A DNA stretch of 64,000 bases, from the NCBI GenBank assembly GCA_038321965.1, contig JBBQFL010000001.1, forward strand, positions 124,001-188,000. Reading direction: 5' to 3'. Positions 51,858-61,328 of the stretch are shown here, in pieces; position 1 is the stretch's first letter; the number at the start of each line of letters is the position of its first letter. This DNA is from UKL13-2 sp038321965. GTDB taxonomy: Bacteria; Pseudomonadota; Gammaproteobacteria; Burkholderiales; Usitatibacteraceae. The position numbers and the translations under genes are program-made. The notes under the pieces are model-generated. The model saw only the letters and a list, made by a program, of their open reading frames with translations, ran no database searches and was not told the origin of the DNA.

Positions 51858-52310
51858 AGTCCTTACCTCCAATGTACCCGGCCCAAAAAGAGCGCGGATA
51901 GACCAGGGGAAGGGCCGAATAAGTCGCTTGCGTTCAGATTGTGGAGAGATTGGGGCAGCTACTAGACGCGTTCCGAAGGTGCGTTGCCTACGCTACCGCA
52001 CGAGGGACGCAACGACGTAGATGCCTCGATATCGCCGCAAGATGAATGCAATGGACTTGTTCGGCCCTTCCCACAGTAAAAACAACTGGGCGATCGAGTT
52101 TGTTAGCTTTTAACTCTACAGACTCCGTCCCGTAAAACGAATCTTCTAGCGAAGACCCACGAAATGGAAGCAGGAGTGTGCCCCAACGGCCTCGAAAGGG
52201 CAAGGGTTTTTACGGTTTTTGCGGAAGGAACCTGGGTGCGCGGCGGCGGCGGACATAGACCGGAACATGCTGATTCTGCTATGCTTTCGGATTGTTGAAA
52301 GCAGTGACCG
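51858..52310. other. Intergenic region, nothing recognised
   Basis: This 453-base gap lies between the divergent Rieske gene and xseB. It must hold both promoters, but I find no convincing -35/-10 pair, RNA element or repeat. Short open frames in it lack ribosome-binding sites or family features. Confidence 0.4.
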
Positions 52311-52535
52311 ATGCCCAAAAACCCAGCCGCCGTCCCCAAGAATTTTGAAGCCGCACTGGCCGAGTTGGATGCGCTCGTCGAAAAAATGGAGACTGGCCAA
52401 CTTCCGCTCGAAGAGTCCTTGACGGCGTACCAGCGTGGTACCGAATTGCTTAGGTTTTGTGAGGGCGTCCTCAAGGATGCCGAACAAAAAATAAAGGTGC
52501 TCGATGGCGGCGAACTTAAAGATTTCGCCCAGTAA
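52311..52535 (+). CDS. xseB: Exodeoxyribonuclease VII small subunit
   Basis: 74 residues, the normal XseB length. FEAALAELDALVEKMETGQL and PLEESLTAYQRGTELL are the family core. Several copies coat the large subunit XseA (not in window) to form the single-strand exonuclease. It is the first gene of xseB-ispA-dxs and stops four bases before ispA. Confidence 0.96.
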   Translation: MPKNPAAVPKNFEAALAELDALVEKMETGQLPLEESLTAYQRGTELLRFCEGVLKDAEQKIKVLDGGELKDFAQ

Positions 52536-52539
52536 CACC

Positions 52540-53430
52540 ATGTCTGACTTTCCGGAGTGGGCGCGCAAAGTCGCGGTGGACATGGAGCGCGCGCTGGAAA
52601 ACCTATTGCCGGCAAGCGATATCGAACCGACCCGACTTCACGACGCCATGCGTTACGCGACGCTGGGCGGCGGCAAACGGGTGCGGCCCATGCTTGCATT
52701 TGCAGCCGGATTGGTTAGCCGCGCCGACCCAGAGCGCGTAAAGATTGCTGCCGCTGCGGTCGAAATGATTCATGCTTATTCGTTAGCGCACGATGATCTT
52801 CCGTGCATGGACAATGACACCCTGCGACGTGGGAAACCAACCTGCCATGTTGAATTCGACGAAGCCACCGCCTTGCTGGCCGGCGATGCACTGCAGGCCC
52901 TGGCCTTCGAACTGATGGCGAACTATCGGCTGGCCGACTCGAATGAGACGCAAATCCGCATGTTGCAGCTGTTTTCGCGAGCTTGTGGGTCTCACGGTAT
53001 GGCCGGTGGCCAGGCCATCGATCTGGCCAATGTTGGGAAGCAAATAGACCTTCCAGAACTTGAATTCATGCATATCCTCAAGACCGGCGCACTGATCCGG
53101 GCCTCTGTCATGCTTGGTGCCTATTGCGGCGAACCGCTAGATGAAGCTGAGCTCGCCCATTTGGATCGCTATGGCAAGCTGGTGGGGTTGGCTTTTCAGG
53201 TGGTAGACGACATTCTCGATTGCGAGTCTAATACCGAGAAGCTCGGTAAGACTGCCGGCAAAGATCAGGACGCAAACAAGCCGACGTATGTCAGCCTGAT
53301 GGGGTTGGCGCCTGCCAAACAATTTGCCGCGGAATTGTTGCGTGACGCACTGGAAGCAGTCAGTGTATTCGGTGATCGTGCGGACCGCCTGCGCCAATTG
53401 GCAGAGTTCGTCGTTGAACGGCAACACTAA
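52540..53430 (+). CDS. ispA: Farnesyl diphosphate synthase
   Basis: 296 residues from ATG 52540. The first Asp-rich motif is DDLPCMDND with two residues between Asp pairs, and the second is VVDDILD. The chain-length region before the first motif (EMIHAYSLAH) has small residues as in bacterial FPP synthases. GGGKRVRP binds diphosphate. It condenses IPP with DMAPP and GPP to farnesyl diphosphate. dxs follows at 17 bases. Confidence 0.96.
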   Translation: MSDFPEWARKVAVDMERALENLLPASDIEPTRLHDAMRYATLGGGKRVRPMLAFAAGLVSRADPERVKIAAAAVEMIHAYSLAHDDLPCMDNDTLRRGKPTCHVEFDEATALLAGDALQALAFELMANYRLADSNETQIRMLQLFSRACGSHGMAGGQAIDLANVGKQIDLPELEFMHILKTGALIRASVMLGAYCGEPLDEAELAHLDRYGKLVGLAFQVVDDILDCESNTEKLGKTAGKDQDANKPTYVSLMGLAPAKQFAAELLRDALEAVSVFGDRADRLRQLAEFVVERQH

Positions 53431-53447
53431 TAGCAACTGCAAAACCC

Positions 53448-55361
53448 ATGAAAAAATATCCGCTGCTCGATACCATCAATGACCCCGCAGAACTGCGCGG
53501 GCTTGATCGGCGCGACCTTGCGCCTCTGGCAGTGGAGCTGCGTGAATATATCGTCGAGTCGGTCTCGTCCACAGGCGGCCATTTCTCATCAAATCTTGGC
53601 ACGGTCGAGTTGACCATCGCCTTGCACTACGTATTCAATACGCCGCATGACCGGCTGGTCTGGGACGTAGGGCACCAAACCTACGGCCACAAGATACTCA
53701 CTGGGCGCAAGGCTGGCATGCCCAAGCTTCGCCAGAAGGGTGGGATTGCGGGGTTCCCGCGCCGCGAAGAGAGCATCTACGACACCTTTGGTACCGCACA
53801 TTCCTCGACCTCCATTTCTGCCGCACTTGGCATGGCCGTTGCAGCGCGACTGAGCGGCTCCAGTCGCAAGGCGGTGGCCATCATCGGGGATGGCGCGATC
53901 ACCGGTGGCATGGCGTTTGAAGCGATGAACAATGTCGGCCGGGAAAACCTGATCGTCGTCCTCAACGATAACGACATGTCGATTTCGGAGAGCATTGGCG
54001 CACTCAACAATTACCTGTCCAAGCTGATGTCCGGGCGCTTCTACGCGAATACAAAAAAAACGGCAGAAAAAATTCTCTCCGCCACGCCCACGTTTATGGA
54101 AATCGCCAAGCGTGTAGAAGAACACGCCAAGGGCATGATTACGCCCTCGACAATGTTCGAAGAGTTCGGCTTCAATTACACCGGTCCGATCGACGGCCAC
54201 AATGTCGAGGTGTTGGTCGATACCTTGACAAACATCAGTAAGCTCGATGGCCCGCAGTTCCTGCACATCGCGACTCGCAAAGGCCAGGGCTACAAGCTGG
54301 CCGAAGACGATCCAATCCACTATCACGCAGCGTCGGGAAAGTTCGACCCCAAGATTGGCATTGCCAAACCCGTGCCGGCGCCGGAAACACGCCCGAAGCC
54401 GACTTACACGCAGATCTTCGGCGAGTGGCTGTGTGACATGGCGCGTGCCGACAAGCGTGTGGTTGGTATCACCCCGGCGATGCGCGAAGGCTCGGGCATG
54501 GTCAAGTTCTCGCAGGACTTCCCGGATCGCTATTTCGACGTCGCCATCGCCGAACAGCACGCCGTCACGTTTGCTGCCGGTCTCGCCGCCGATGGCATGA
54601 AGCCGGTGCTGGCGATTTATTCCACTTTCTTGCAGCGCGGTTACGACCAGCTGATTCACGATGTGGCGATTCAAAATCTTCCCGTGGTGTTTGCGCTGGA
54701 TCGCGGTGGACTGGTCGGTGCCGATGGCCCGACACATCATGGTGCTTTCGACCTCTCTTATCTGCGTTGTGTGCCTAACATCACCGTGATGACGCCGGCC
54801 GATGAAAACGAATGTCGGCAGATGCTCTACACCGGCACCACACTCCATTCGCCCTCTGCCATTCGCTACCCGCGCGGGTCCGGCCCAGGCGTGGCCGTTG
54901 AAAAAGCCATGACGGCGGTCCCGATTGGCAAAGGCATTGTCGTTCGCGAACTCAAAGGCTTTGACACACGACGTGTGGCGATATTGGCATTTGGATCGAT
55001 GGTCAAACCCGCCACGGACGCCGGTGACGAGTTGAACGCATCGGTGGCAAATATGCGCTTCGTCAAGCCCATCGATCATGAGCTCATTTTCAAGCTCGCC
55101 ACCACGCATGATTATCTGGTCACTGTTGAAGAGAACGTAGTGATGGGCGGCGCTGGCAGCGCGGTTGCCGAATCGCTGTCAACGCAGGACTTGAGCATTC
55201 CCATTTTGCACCTTGGCCTGCCTGACGCTTTCGTTGAACACGGCGATCCGGCTACCCTGCTGGCCGACTGCGGTCTCAATCGCGAAGGCATCACAAAATC
55301 AGTTCGCGACTGGCTGGCAAGAACTGCCATGTCGGCAGCAACCCAGAAAGCGGTCAGCTAG
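53448..55361 (+). CDS. dxs: 1-deoxy-D-xylulose-5-phosphate synthase
   Basis: 637 residues. The ThDP-binding domain has GDGAITGGMAFEAMNN and NDNDMSIS. The transketolase pyrimidine domain has DVAIAEQHAVTFAAGLA, with the catalytic Glu, and DRGGLVGADGPTHHG. The C-terminal domain is complete. It joins pyruvate and glyceraldehyde-3-phosphate in the first step of the methylerythritol-phosphate pathway. It is the last clear member of the xseB-ispA-dxs operon. Confidence 0.97.
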   Translation: MKKYPLLDTINDPAELRGLDRRDLAPLAVELREYIVESVSSTGGHFSSNLGTVELTIALHYVFNTPHDRLVWDVGHQTYGHKILTGRKAGMPKLRQKGGIAGFPRREESIYDTFGTAHSSTSISAALGMAVAARLSGSSRKAVAIIGDGAITGGMAFEAMNNVGRENLIVVLNDNDMSISESIGALNNYLSKLMSGRFYANTKKTAEKILSATPTFMEIAKRVEEHAKGMITPSTMFEEFGFNYTGPIDGHNVEVLVDTLTNISKLDGPQFLHIATRKGQGYKLAEDDPIHYHAASGKFDPKIGIAKPVPAPETRPKPTYTQIFGEWLCDMARADKRVVGITPAMREGSGMVKFSQDFPDRYFDVAIAEQHAVTFAAGLAADGMKPVLAIYSTFLQRGYDQLIHDVAIQNLPVVFALDRGGLVGADGPTHHGAFDLSYLRCVPNITVMTPADENECRQMLYTGTTLHSPSAIRYPRGSGPGVAVEKAMTAVPIGKGIVVRELKGFDTRRVAILAFGSMVKPATDAGDELNASVANMRFVKPIDHELIFKLATTHDYLVTVEENVVMGGAGSAVAESLSTQDLSIPILHLGLPDAFVEHGDPATLLADCGLNREGITKSVRDWLARTAMSAATQKAVS

Positions 55362-55408
55362 TTTTTTTGCGCTGTTTTCAACCCCATTCTTTGCACAAGG
55401 CGAACTCG

Positions 55409-55837
55409 ATGAAACTCATTTCCACTGGATTGGTGTTGGCTGCGCTATCTACAAGCGCACTCGCACAGGTACCGCTCGCGACGCACGATTGTTTGAGGCC
55501 GCCGTTGCCGGACGCGACCAAAAAAATATCGGTGGCCGAGTCCAACACCTTCGTGCGCGCAATGGAAACCTTCAGGAATTGCGTGCAGGCATTTTCAGAA
55601 AGCCAGAAGCAAGTTGCCGCAACTAAACAGAAGGAAGCCGAAACCCTGAAGGCCGCCGCGCTCGACGCCTCTGCATTTGCGGCAGCAGCAGCTACTGCCG
55701 CAAATGCAGCCGTAAAGGACTACAACGCGTACTCCGAGCAGGCGGTCAAGATCGTGACGCCGAAAGACACGGGCGAGGGCGCGAAGAAAGTGGCACCGGT
55801 AGATATTCCCGCGCCACGTCCGGCGCGTGGCTACTGA
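55409..55837 (+). CDS. Small secreted alanine-rich helical protein
   Basis: 142 residues from ATG 55409, with AAGG 8 bases upstream. The signal peptide ends SALAQ. The mature protein has two cysteines about 30 residues apart, in HDCLRPP and FRNCVQAF. A long Ala/Lys/Glu-rich helix (QKEAETLKAAALDASAF) follows, and a Pro-rich tail ends in RPARGY. It lies 47 bases after dxs and may be read through from it. Not recognised. Confidence 0.7.
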   Translation: MKLISTGLVLAALSTSALAQVPLATHDCLRPPLPDATKKISVAESNTFVRAMETFRNCVQAFSESQKQVAATKQKEAETLKAAALDASAFAAAAATAANAAVKDYNAYSEQAVKIVTPKDTGEGAKKVAPVDIPAPRPARGY

Positions 55838-56019
55838 TCTGTGAGCACTTGCAGTCCCTCAGGCGGGAAGAATCGAACCGTCTCACCGGGATTCTCGTTG
55901 GTCAAAAATGAGCTGGGCGAGGGCAGATTTTGCGAATTTCGCCTTTCGGCGCGCTGGGAAAACCGAGGACTATCCCCTATGGCTTCCATTGCTCGCAAAC
56001 ATTCGCACGAAAGAGAAAA

Positions 56020-56514
56020 ATGAGACATTCACTTCTGTCAGTCTTTGCAAGCGTCGTATTGTTGGCGCCGAATCTCAGTTTTGCCAACGACCAGGCCGTG
56101 CTCGACCGCTGCATCGCCGATTGGGGTGCGAAATCGCCGTTCGTGAAAGGAGCAAGCGCCGACAAAGTGATTTCACCCGGCGTAAAAGTATTTGGTATCG
56201 GCAAGAATAATAATGGCGACGAAACCGTGACCACCAAACCCAGCCTGATCCTGGTCCGGCCGGCGGTCAACGTGCTCGGCAAAAGCACCATCCGCCTTGC
56301 CAATCCGAAGGGCTGGTACTGCTTCCGCAATGCAGTGACGGTGGCCGGCAAGATCGCCATCTCGGCACATTGCAATGCACAAGTTGCCAGCGCGCGTGAA
56401 GACGGCACCAGCGTTTTGGCGACGGATGAAAGCGATAAAGGTGTCGCGGTGATGGGGGCACTGCGGTTGACCCGCTTCGGTTGTGCTGCAACGAAACCAA
56501 AAACGGGCAAATAG
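56020..56514 (+). CDS. Small secreted protein, unknown
   Basis: 164 residues from ATG 56020, with AAGAGA upstream. The signal peptide ends LSFAND. The mature part has cysteines in DRCIADW, WYCFRNAV, SAHCNAQ and near the end in RFGCAAT, probably two disulfides. A beta-rich centre follows the pattern SLILVRPAVNVLG. This resembles secreted beta-helix-like or adhesin-associated small proteins, but I cannot assign a family. It converges on a GGDEF-EAL gene. Confidence 0.65.
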   Translation: MRHSLLSVFASVVLLAPNLSFANDQAVLDRCIADWGAKSPFVKGASADKVISPGVKVFGIGKNNNGDETVTTKPSLILVRPAVNVLGKSTIRLANPKGWYCFRNAVTVAGKIAISAHCNAQVASAREDGTSVLATDESDKGVAVMGALRLTRFGCAATKPKTGK

Positions 56515-56545
56515 TGGCTAAGGGGAACGTCTACTCTCCAAGCTT

Positions 56546-58705
56546 TCAGGTCGCATGGTGCGCGGCGTCGGCGGACGTCAGCAGCGCCGTCATTGCCGCA
56601 GCCGTCAGTGGCTGGCTGTAAAAGAAACCCTGCATCTCATCGCAGCCCAGTTCGCGTAAGAAGTCTGCCTGCCGACGACTTTCCACACCCTCCGCGACCA
56701 CGCGTATTTTCAGGCTTTTGGCCAGCGCCACGACGGCGCCAGCAATGGCACAGGCATTTTCTTCGTCGGGAACACCGTCGATGAACGATTTATCGATCTT
56801 GAGCGCGCTTAGACGAAAGCGTTTCAGATAGCTCAGCGACGACTGCCCCACACCAAAATCGTCGATGGCGATCGACACCCCGTGATCGTGCAGATGGTTG
56901 ATGATCCTGTCGACCATTTCCGGGTCGCGCATCGCTACACTCTCGGTAATTTCGAGTTCCAGCATATGCGGCGAGACACCGGTTTCATCCAGAACGCGAA
57001 TCACACTTTCGGCAAAGCCCGCGCGTCCGAATTGCCGCACCGAGACATTGACGGCCAACCGGCCCGTGTTGAGTTCCAGCCGCAGCCACTGGGCCAATTG
57101 CAGGAGCCCGGTGCGAAGTGCCCATTCGCCCAGTGGCTCGATAAATCCAGATTTCTCCGCGAGGTCGATGAACTGATCGGGACCGAGCAAGCCAAATTCA
57201 GGATGCCGCCAGCGCGCCAGCGCCTCGATGCCCGATATTCGCCCGGTACCGAGCGCAATCTTAGGCTGATAGTGCAGCTCGAGTTCATTTTTCACGATCG
57301 CCTCGCGCAGTTTGGCGGTCATGCCAAGCTTGTAGAGCGCGCGTGCATTCATGTCGGCGGAAAAGAATCGGTAGTGCTGGCCGCCCAGTTCCTTGGCACG
57401 GTACATGGCCGCGTCCGCGTTTTTGAGCAATGTGGCCGCATCGGGTCCGTCGGCGGGAAAACAGGCGATACCGAGGCTGGCCGAAACAATGACATCGTGT
57501 TCGGCCAGCCGATGCGGCAATGTGATCTGCTCGATCAGCTTTCGCACGATCGGCACCAGATCACTATCCTGAACCACGCCGCCGATGAGCACCACGAATT
57601 CGTCGCCGCTGTAGCGCGCAACGGTGTCGGATTGGCGCAGGCACGCGGCAATACGCCCGGCAGTGGCTTTCAGCACCATGTCGCCTGCGCTGTGGCCTAG
57701 GGAATCGTTGATCGCCTTGAAGTTATCGAGGTCGATGAATATGACGCCGGCCATTTCGTGCGCGCGCATGGCTCGCCTGATCAGCTCCTCGCTTCTATCG
57801 TGCAGCAGCAATCGATTCGGTAGTCCAGTTAGGGGATCGTACTTCGCCTGATGCTCGAATTGAAGCGCCAGCGCCTGCTTGTTGCGCACGTCGTGATAGG
57901 CAAACCAGGACGCCACGCTGAGGCCCAGCAGGCTAATGGCCAGCACCAGAAAAAGCGTTTGCCGGGTCTGGTCTTCTGCCAATGCTTCCACACGGTCGAC
58001 CGGAACCTGCACTTCGATGGCGCCGAGCAACTGGTGTAGCTGCCATTGCTTGCGGGGTGCGGTTGCGGCTGCAATACGCATCGCTTGCACTTCAAGTCGT
58101 GCCTCGTAAGCATTGTGGCACGCCACACACCCTGGCTTCGCCGCGGAGTCGGCGCGCATGTAGCGCAGGGTGTTGGTGCCGCCCTTGCGCTCGAACTCCC
58201 ACACCGGCTGCCAGTCGATCGGGGCGGTCGGCATGGCTTGATCCTGTTTCTCGAGCTGCTGCCAGGCGCGGCGCTGAAACTCGTCGCGCAATCCCTGCGT
58301 CGGCTCCAGGTTCCATTTCGAAAGCGGTCGGTAGCTATAAAGCCCGTCACTGTTGCGTGAGGATTCGATGCCCACCAGCTTAAGAAATTGCGCAGGAATG
58401 GGAACGAATCCCTGCATGCCGTGTGATTCTGGCGAAGAACCAAACCCATCGCCGACCAATTTTTCCGCGACTTCGCTGGAGTAGACGGTACGGGATGCCA
58501 ATGCGGTTCGCGCCACAATTTCGGCGATCTTGATCGCCTCGTGCTCAATAATGCGCCGCTGTGCTGTTGCCATCACCCATGACGTCGTTGCCGCAACCGC
58601 CAACGTGATCAGGATGAAAATGGCCAGCAGTGGGTGGCCAACTCTCTCTGGTAGAAGCCGTCGCAGCCAGCCGCCATTCGGAGTGCGGGAGAGAGGTTGA
58701 GTCAT
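56546..58705 (-). CDS. Haem-type sensor GGDEF-EAL protein
   Basis: 719 residues. Membrane segments at about 24-46 and 251-270 flank a periplasmic domain of the Tll0287-like (DUF3365) type containing CVACH at 193-197, a c-type haem attachment motif. The GGDEF domain (285-440) has SGDEF at 366-370 in place of GGDEF, often still active. The EAL domain (from 465) has EALARW at 494-499, EITES, DDFGVG and AEGVES, so phosphodiesterase activity is likely. It should make or break cyclic di-GMP in response to a redox or gas signal. Confidence 0.92.
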   Translation of the reverse strand: MTQPLSRTPNGGWLRRLLPERVGHPLLAIFILITLAVAATTSWVMATAQRRIIEHEAIKIAEIVARTALASRTVYSSEVAEKLVGDGFGSSPESHGMQGFVPIPAQFLKLVGIESSRNSDGLYSYRPLSKWNLEPTQGLRDEFQRRAWQQLEKQDQAMPTAPIDWQPVWEFERKGGTNTLRYMRADSAAKPGCVACHNAYEARLEVQAMRIAAATAPRKQWQLHQLLGAIEVQVPVDRVEALAEDQTRQTLFLVLAISLLGLSVASWFAYHDVRNKQALALQFEHQAKYDPLTGLPNRLLLHDRSEELIRRAMRAHEMAGVIFIDLDNFKAINDSLGHSAGDMVLKATAGRIAACLRQSDTVARYSGDEFVVLIGGVVQDSDLVPIVRKLIEQITLPHRLAEHDVIVSASLGIACFPADGPDAATLLKNADAAMYRAKELGGQHYRFFSADMNARALYKLGMTAKLREAIVKNELELHYQPKIALGTGRISGIEALARWRHPEFGLLGPDQFIDLAEKSGFIEPLGEWALRTGLLQLAQWLRLELNTGRLAVNVSVRQFGRAGFAESVIRVLDETGVSPHMLELEITESVAMRDPEMVDRIINHLHDHGVSIAIDDFGVGQSSLSYLKRFRLSALKIDKSFIDGVPDEENACAIAGAVVALAKSLKIRVVAEGVESRRQADFLRELGCDEMQGFFYSQPLTAAAMTALLTSADAAHHAT

Positions 58706-59139
58706 ATGCGAACCAGGAAATTATTCGGATACACGAATGCTCATAACAAACAGCAGCTTATCACCTGTGCAGCCGCCTGATGTACGTGAAACCAGAGTTG
58801 ACAAACGCCAGGCGAACAATCGGAATCAATCGGGTCAGTCCAGGTAACCTCTGAACAAGTCTATTGCGTTAATTTTGCGGCGATATTGAGGTCGTAGGCG
58901 TCCCGAAATGGCTGGTCGGTTTCAGGCATGCGTACGCCCCTACCCGGAGTAGTGCGAAGCTTCCTACAAACGGTTTTGCACTTTGCGGATCGCCGACCAT
59001 GCTGCAATGCGCCTAAGATTCTGAGCGGGCAATGCATTTCGCAGAATGCCAGTACAAGGGCCTCCCCGGCCAATTTAGCTCCGAACGCCGCACCAGTGCT
59101 TGTGTTTGGCTCTTACTGCTGCGGCGTTCGTAGTGACGG
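58706..59139. other. Intergenic region, nothing recognised
   Basis: This 434-base gap separates the GGDEF-EAL gene and the TonB receptor gene, both on the minus strand. A 70-codon minus frame at 58861-59073 has no ribosome-binding site or family likeness. The sequence CCTCTGAACAAGT at about 58849 resembles ends of some insertion sequences, but no partner end was found. Confidence 0.35.
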
Positions 59140-60960
59140 CTAAAACCCAACCAGCCTCAGATTCAGGAACACTGAACGATTGGGCGGGTTGTATCCGCGG
59201 GCCAGCTCATACCGGCGGTCGGTGAGATTTTGGCCGTTGATTTCCACTGATACGAGTTTGTTGACCTGATACGCCAGCCGGGCATTGAGCAGTGCATAGC
59301 CACTCATCCGGGAGCTGGCTGCCTCAATCGCAGAATCGTAACGACGGCCACTAGCCACCACGTCACCGCCAACGGTCCATTGACCGCTATTGCGCTCAAC
59401 TGCCAGACTGCCGAAAAGTTTCGCACGTGAACGCAGCTGTCGTCCGCTGTCTGCATCGATCGGCTGCTGCGATGTCAGCGACGTCTTTACCGCGAAGCCG
59501 GCAAGCAATGTATCGCCAGTCAGCTCCCAACCCTTGATGCGGGCACGGCGGATGTTGACGGGGATGAAGCTGATGAAGGTCGGCGCGATCAAGTCGTTGA
59601 TACGATGATCGAAGCGCACGAGCGATGCGCGCATCATCGTACTGGTCCAGCGCGTGCCGACCTCGGCCTGCTCGCTGCGCTCAGGTTTAAGTGCCGGATT
59701 TGAAAAATCCGGATAGTAAAGGTCATTGAACGACGGCGCACGAAAGGCGCGGCCAACACGCGCATAGACCAGCAGCGCCGGCAGGAGCTGTATGCCGTAG
59801 GCCACGCTGCCGGTATTGCGTCTACCGAATTGCGATTCTTCATCGCGACGCAGTGAAAAATCCAGCTGTTGCTCACCAGCGTCGCCAAAGCGCTCAAGGT
59901 ATCCGGCGAACAGTGAACTGGTGGTGCGCTTTTTCCGGTCGTAATTGGTGTCTGATGACACGCGCTCCTCCCGCCACTCAGCGCCCGCCGTACTGCTTCC
60001 GCGCGGCATCTTGAATTCATTGATCCAGACCGCCTGATTCTGCTCGGTCTTGAACGTACCGGGAAATGACGATGTGATTTTGCTGTCGTCCGTGGTTCTA
60101 CCGATGTTGAGTCGCGAGGTCCAGCCATTCATGATCTGGTTTTCGGATGAAACGCCTATCCCCGACAGCGTCTGGCGGTTCCGAGCGTCGTCATCCGGGC
60201 CGTTGTCAAAGTGCACGACCCCACGCGACTGCCAGGCTTTGAACGAGATCGTTTCGCCCTGCCAGAGCGTGTGCGAAATATTGAAACTAACGTTGGTGTT
60301 CTTGTAGGGATCGCGATCAGGATTGAATATAAAGCTGGGGGAATCGCTATTGGTCGCGGAACGCGAACGAACTTGCTGATAACCCGCGTTCAGCGTGACG
60401 GCGGTCTTGTTCTCAACGGCCGTAAAGCCGGTGCTGACGGCGAACGCTGAATCCGACCCGAACCCCACGTTGGCGTGAAGTCGCGAACGATCAAGGTTGC
60501 GGGTGAAAATCTGGATGACACCGCCGATGGCGTCGGACCCATATAACCCTGACAGTGGTCCTTTGACGACTTCGATACGCTCGATGATGTCGAGGGGAAT
60601 GTTCTCAAACGCGGGTGAGCCGGAGGTCGCCGAGCCAAGTCGCAGGCCGTCGACCAATACCAGCGTGTGCTGGGCACTGGCACCGCGTATGAACACGCCG
60701 GCAGGCTGACCTGCCCCGCCAGTGGACCGAATCTCGAGTCCGGCCTTGCGCTGCAAAAGCTCAGCCAGTGTCACCGGGCCGGCGGCTTCGATCTCCTCAC
60801 GTGAAATGACGCTGGTGGCGGCAAGTGTGGTGGCGAGCGGTTGGGGCGTTCGCGAGGCGGTGATGATGAATTGTTCGACTTGGGTGGCAACCTGCGCGGA
60901 CGCGACAGGCGAAATAACGAGTGAAGACAGGATAAGTTGATGTAGTTTTTTGATTCTCAT
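59140..60960 (-). CDS. btuB: BtuB-like TonB-dependent vitamin B12 receptor
   Basis: 606 residues from ATG 60960. A signal peptide covers 1-23 (ends VASAQ). The TonB box is VEQFIITASR at 28-37, directly before a plug domain with AELLQRKAGLEIRSTGG, VFIRGASAQHTLVLVDG and YGSDAIGGVIQIFTR. A barrel of about 450 residues follows and ends in the outer-membrane signature FLNLRLVGF. A cobalamin riboswitch upstream argues for vitamin B12 (or a corrinoid) as substrate. No btuFCD genes follow; the importer must be elsewhere. Confidence 0.9.
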   Translation of the reverse strand: MRIKKLHQLILSSLVISPVASAQVATQVEQFIITASRTPQPLATTLAATSVISREEIEAAGPVTLAELLQRKAGLEIRSTGGAGQPAGVFIRGASAQHTLVLVDGLRLGSATSGSPAFENIPLDIIERIEVVKGPLSGLYGSDAIGGVIQIFTRNLDRSRLHANVGFGSDSAFAVSTGFTAVENKTAVTLNAGYQQVRSRSATNSDSPSFIFNPDRDPYKNTNVSFNISHTLWQGETISFKAWQSRGVVHFDNGPDDDARNRQTLSGIGVSSENQIMNGWTSRLNIGRTTDDSKITSSFPGTFKTEQNQAVWINEFKMPRGSSTAGAEWREERVSSDTNYDRKKRTTSSLFAGYLERFGDAGEQQLDFSLRRDEESQFGRRNTGSVAYGIQLLPALLVYARVGRAFRAPSFNDLYYPDFSNPALKPERSEQAEVGTRWTSTMMRASLVRFDHRINDLIAPTFISFIPVNIRRARIKGWELTGDTLLAGFAVKTSLTSQQPIDADSGRQLRSRAKLFGSLAVERNSGQWTVGGDVVASGRRYDSAIEAASSRMSGYALLNARLAYQVNKLVSVEINGQNLTDRRYELARGYNPPNRSVFLNLRLVGF

Positions 60961-61032
60961 GATTTTTCTGGATGGAGTGCAGCGAGCGTCCCCGCAAGCT
61001 GCGTGATTATTCATGCCAGGCGCTGAACCAGC

Positions 61033-61073
61033 CGCCTGACACACCAACCAAATCGGCGCACAAGTGTCAGGTG
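61033..61073 (-). promoter_or_regulatory. Possible riboswitch expression platform hairpin
   Basis: CCTGACAC at 61035-61042 pairs with GTGTCAGG at 61064-61071. It lies between the riboswitch core and the receptor start codon, where an anti-Shine-Dalgarno or terminator switch would be expected. No T-run follows, so control of translation is more likely. Confidence 0.4.
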
Positions 61074-61084
61074 CCGGCTTGGTG

Positions 61085-61300
61085 CCAAGGCCGGTATCCG
61101 GACTGATGGTGTGCAGTTGAAGAGCCAACTGCGCCCGTTGTCACCTTCCCAGACGCGTGCGCAATGCGTACACATCCAGTGGCTTTTCGACGACGGGTGA
61201 ACCAATCACCGTTGCGGGGGCAGTGCCTGATATTTGTTTACAGGCTTCCCGTTTAACGACAGCGAATGACCAATGTAAATTCTCGCGGTCGCACCTTGTG
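61085..61300 (-). promoter_or_regulatory. Cobalamin riboswitch
   Basis: On the minus strand the conserved parts occur in order: ACGGGAAGCCTG (about 61241-61252), the B12 box with CCCCCGCAACGG (61209-61220), the GAAAAGCCACTG segment (about 61178-61190), a GGGAAGG (about 61144-61150), and the 3' element AGTCCGGATACCGGCC (61089-61104). These are the landmarks of the AdoCbl riboswitch. It lies in the leader of the BtuB-like gene and should switch it off when cobalamin is plentiful. Ends are approximate. Confidence 0.88.
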
Positions 61301-61328
61301 CGAGTGCAATTGTACGTTAGACGCGCAG

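Noticed and set aside
52200..52310. A 20-codon GTG frame with AAGGA upstream, just before xseB
   Set aside because: Glycine-rich, very short and without supporting conservation; more likely part of the xseB leader.
53589..55109. A 506-codon minus-strand open frame inside dxs
   Set aside because: The plus strand encodes a complete canonical Dxs; the His/Arg-rich opposite translation matches no family.
58840..58870. Sequence resembling an insertion-sequence end (CCTCTGAACAAGT)
   Set aside because: No matching inverted end, target duplication or transposase remnant was found nearby.
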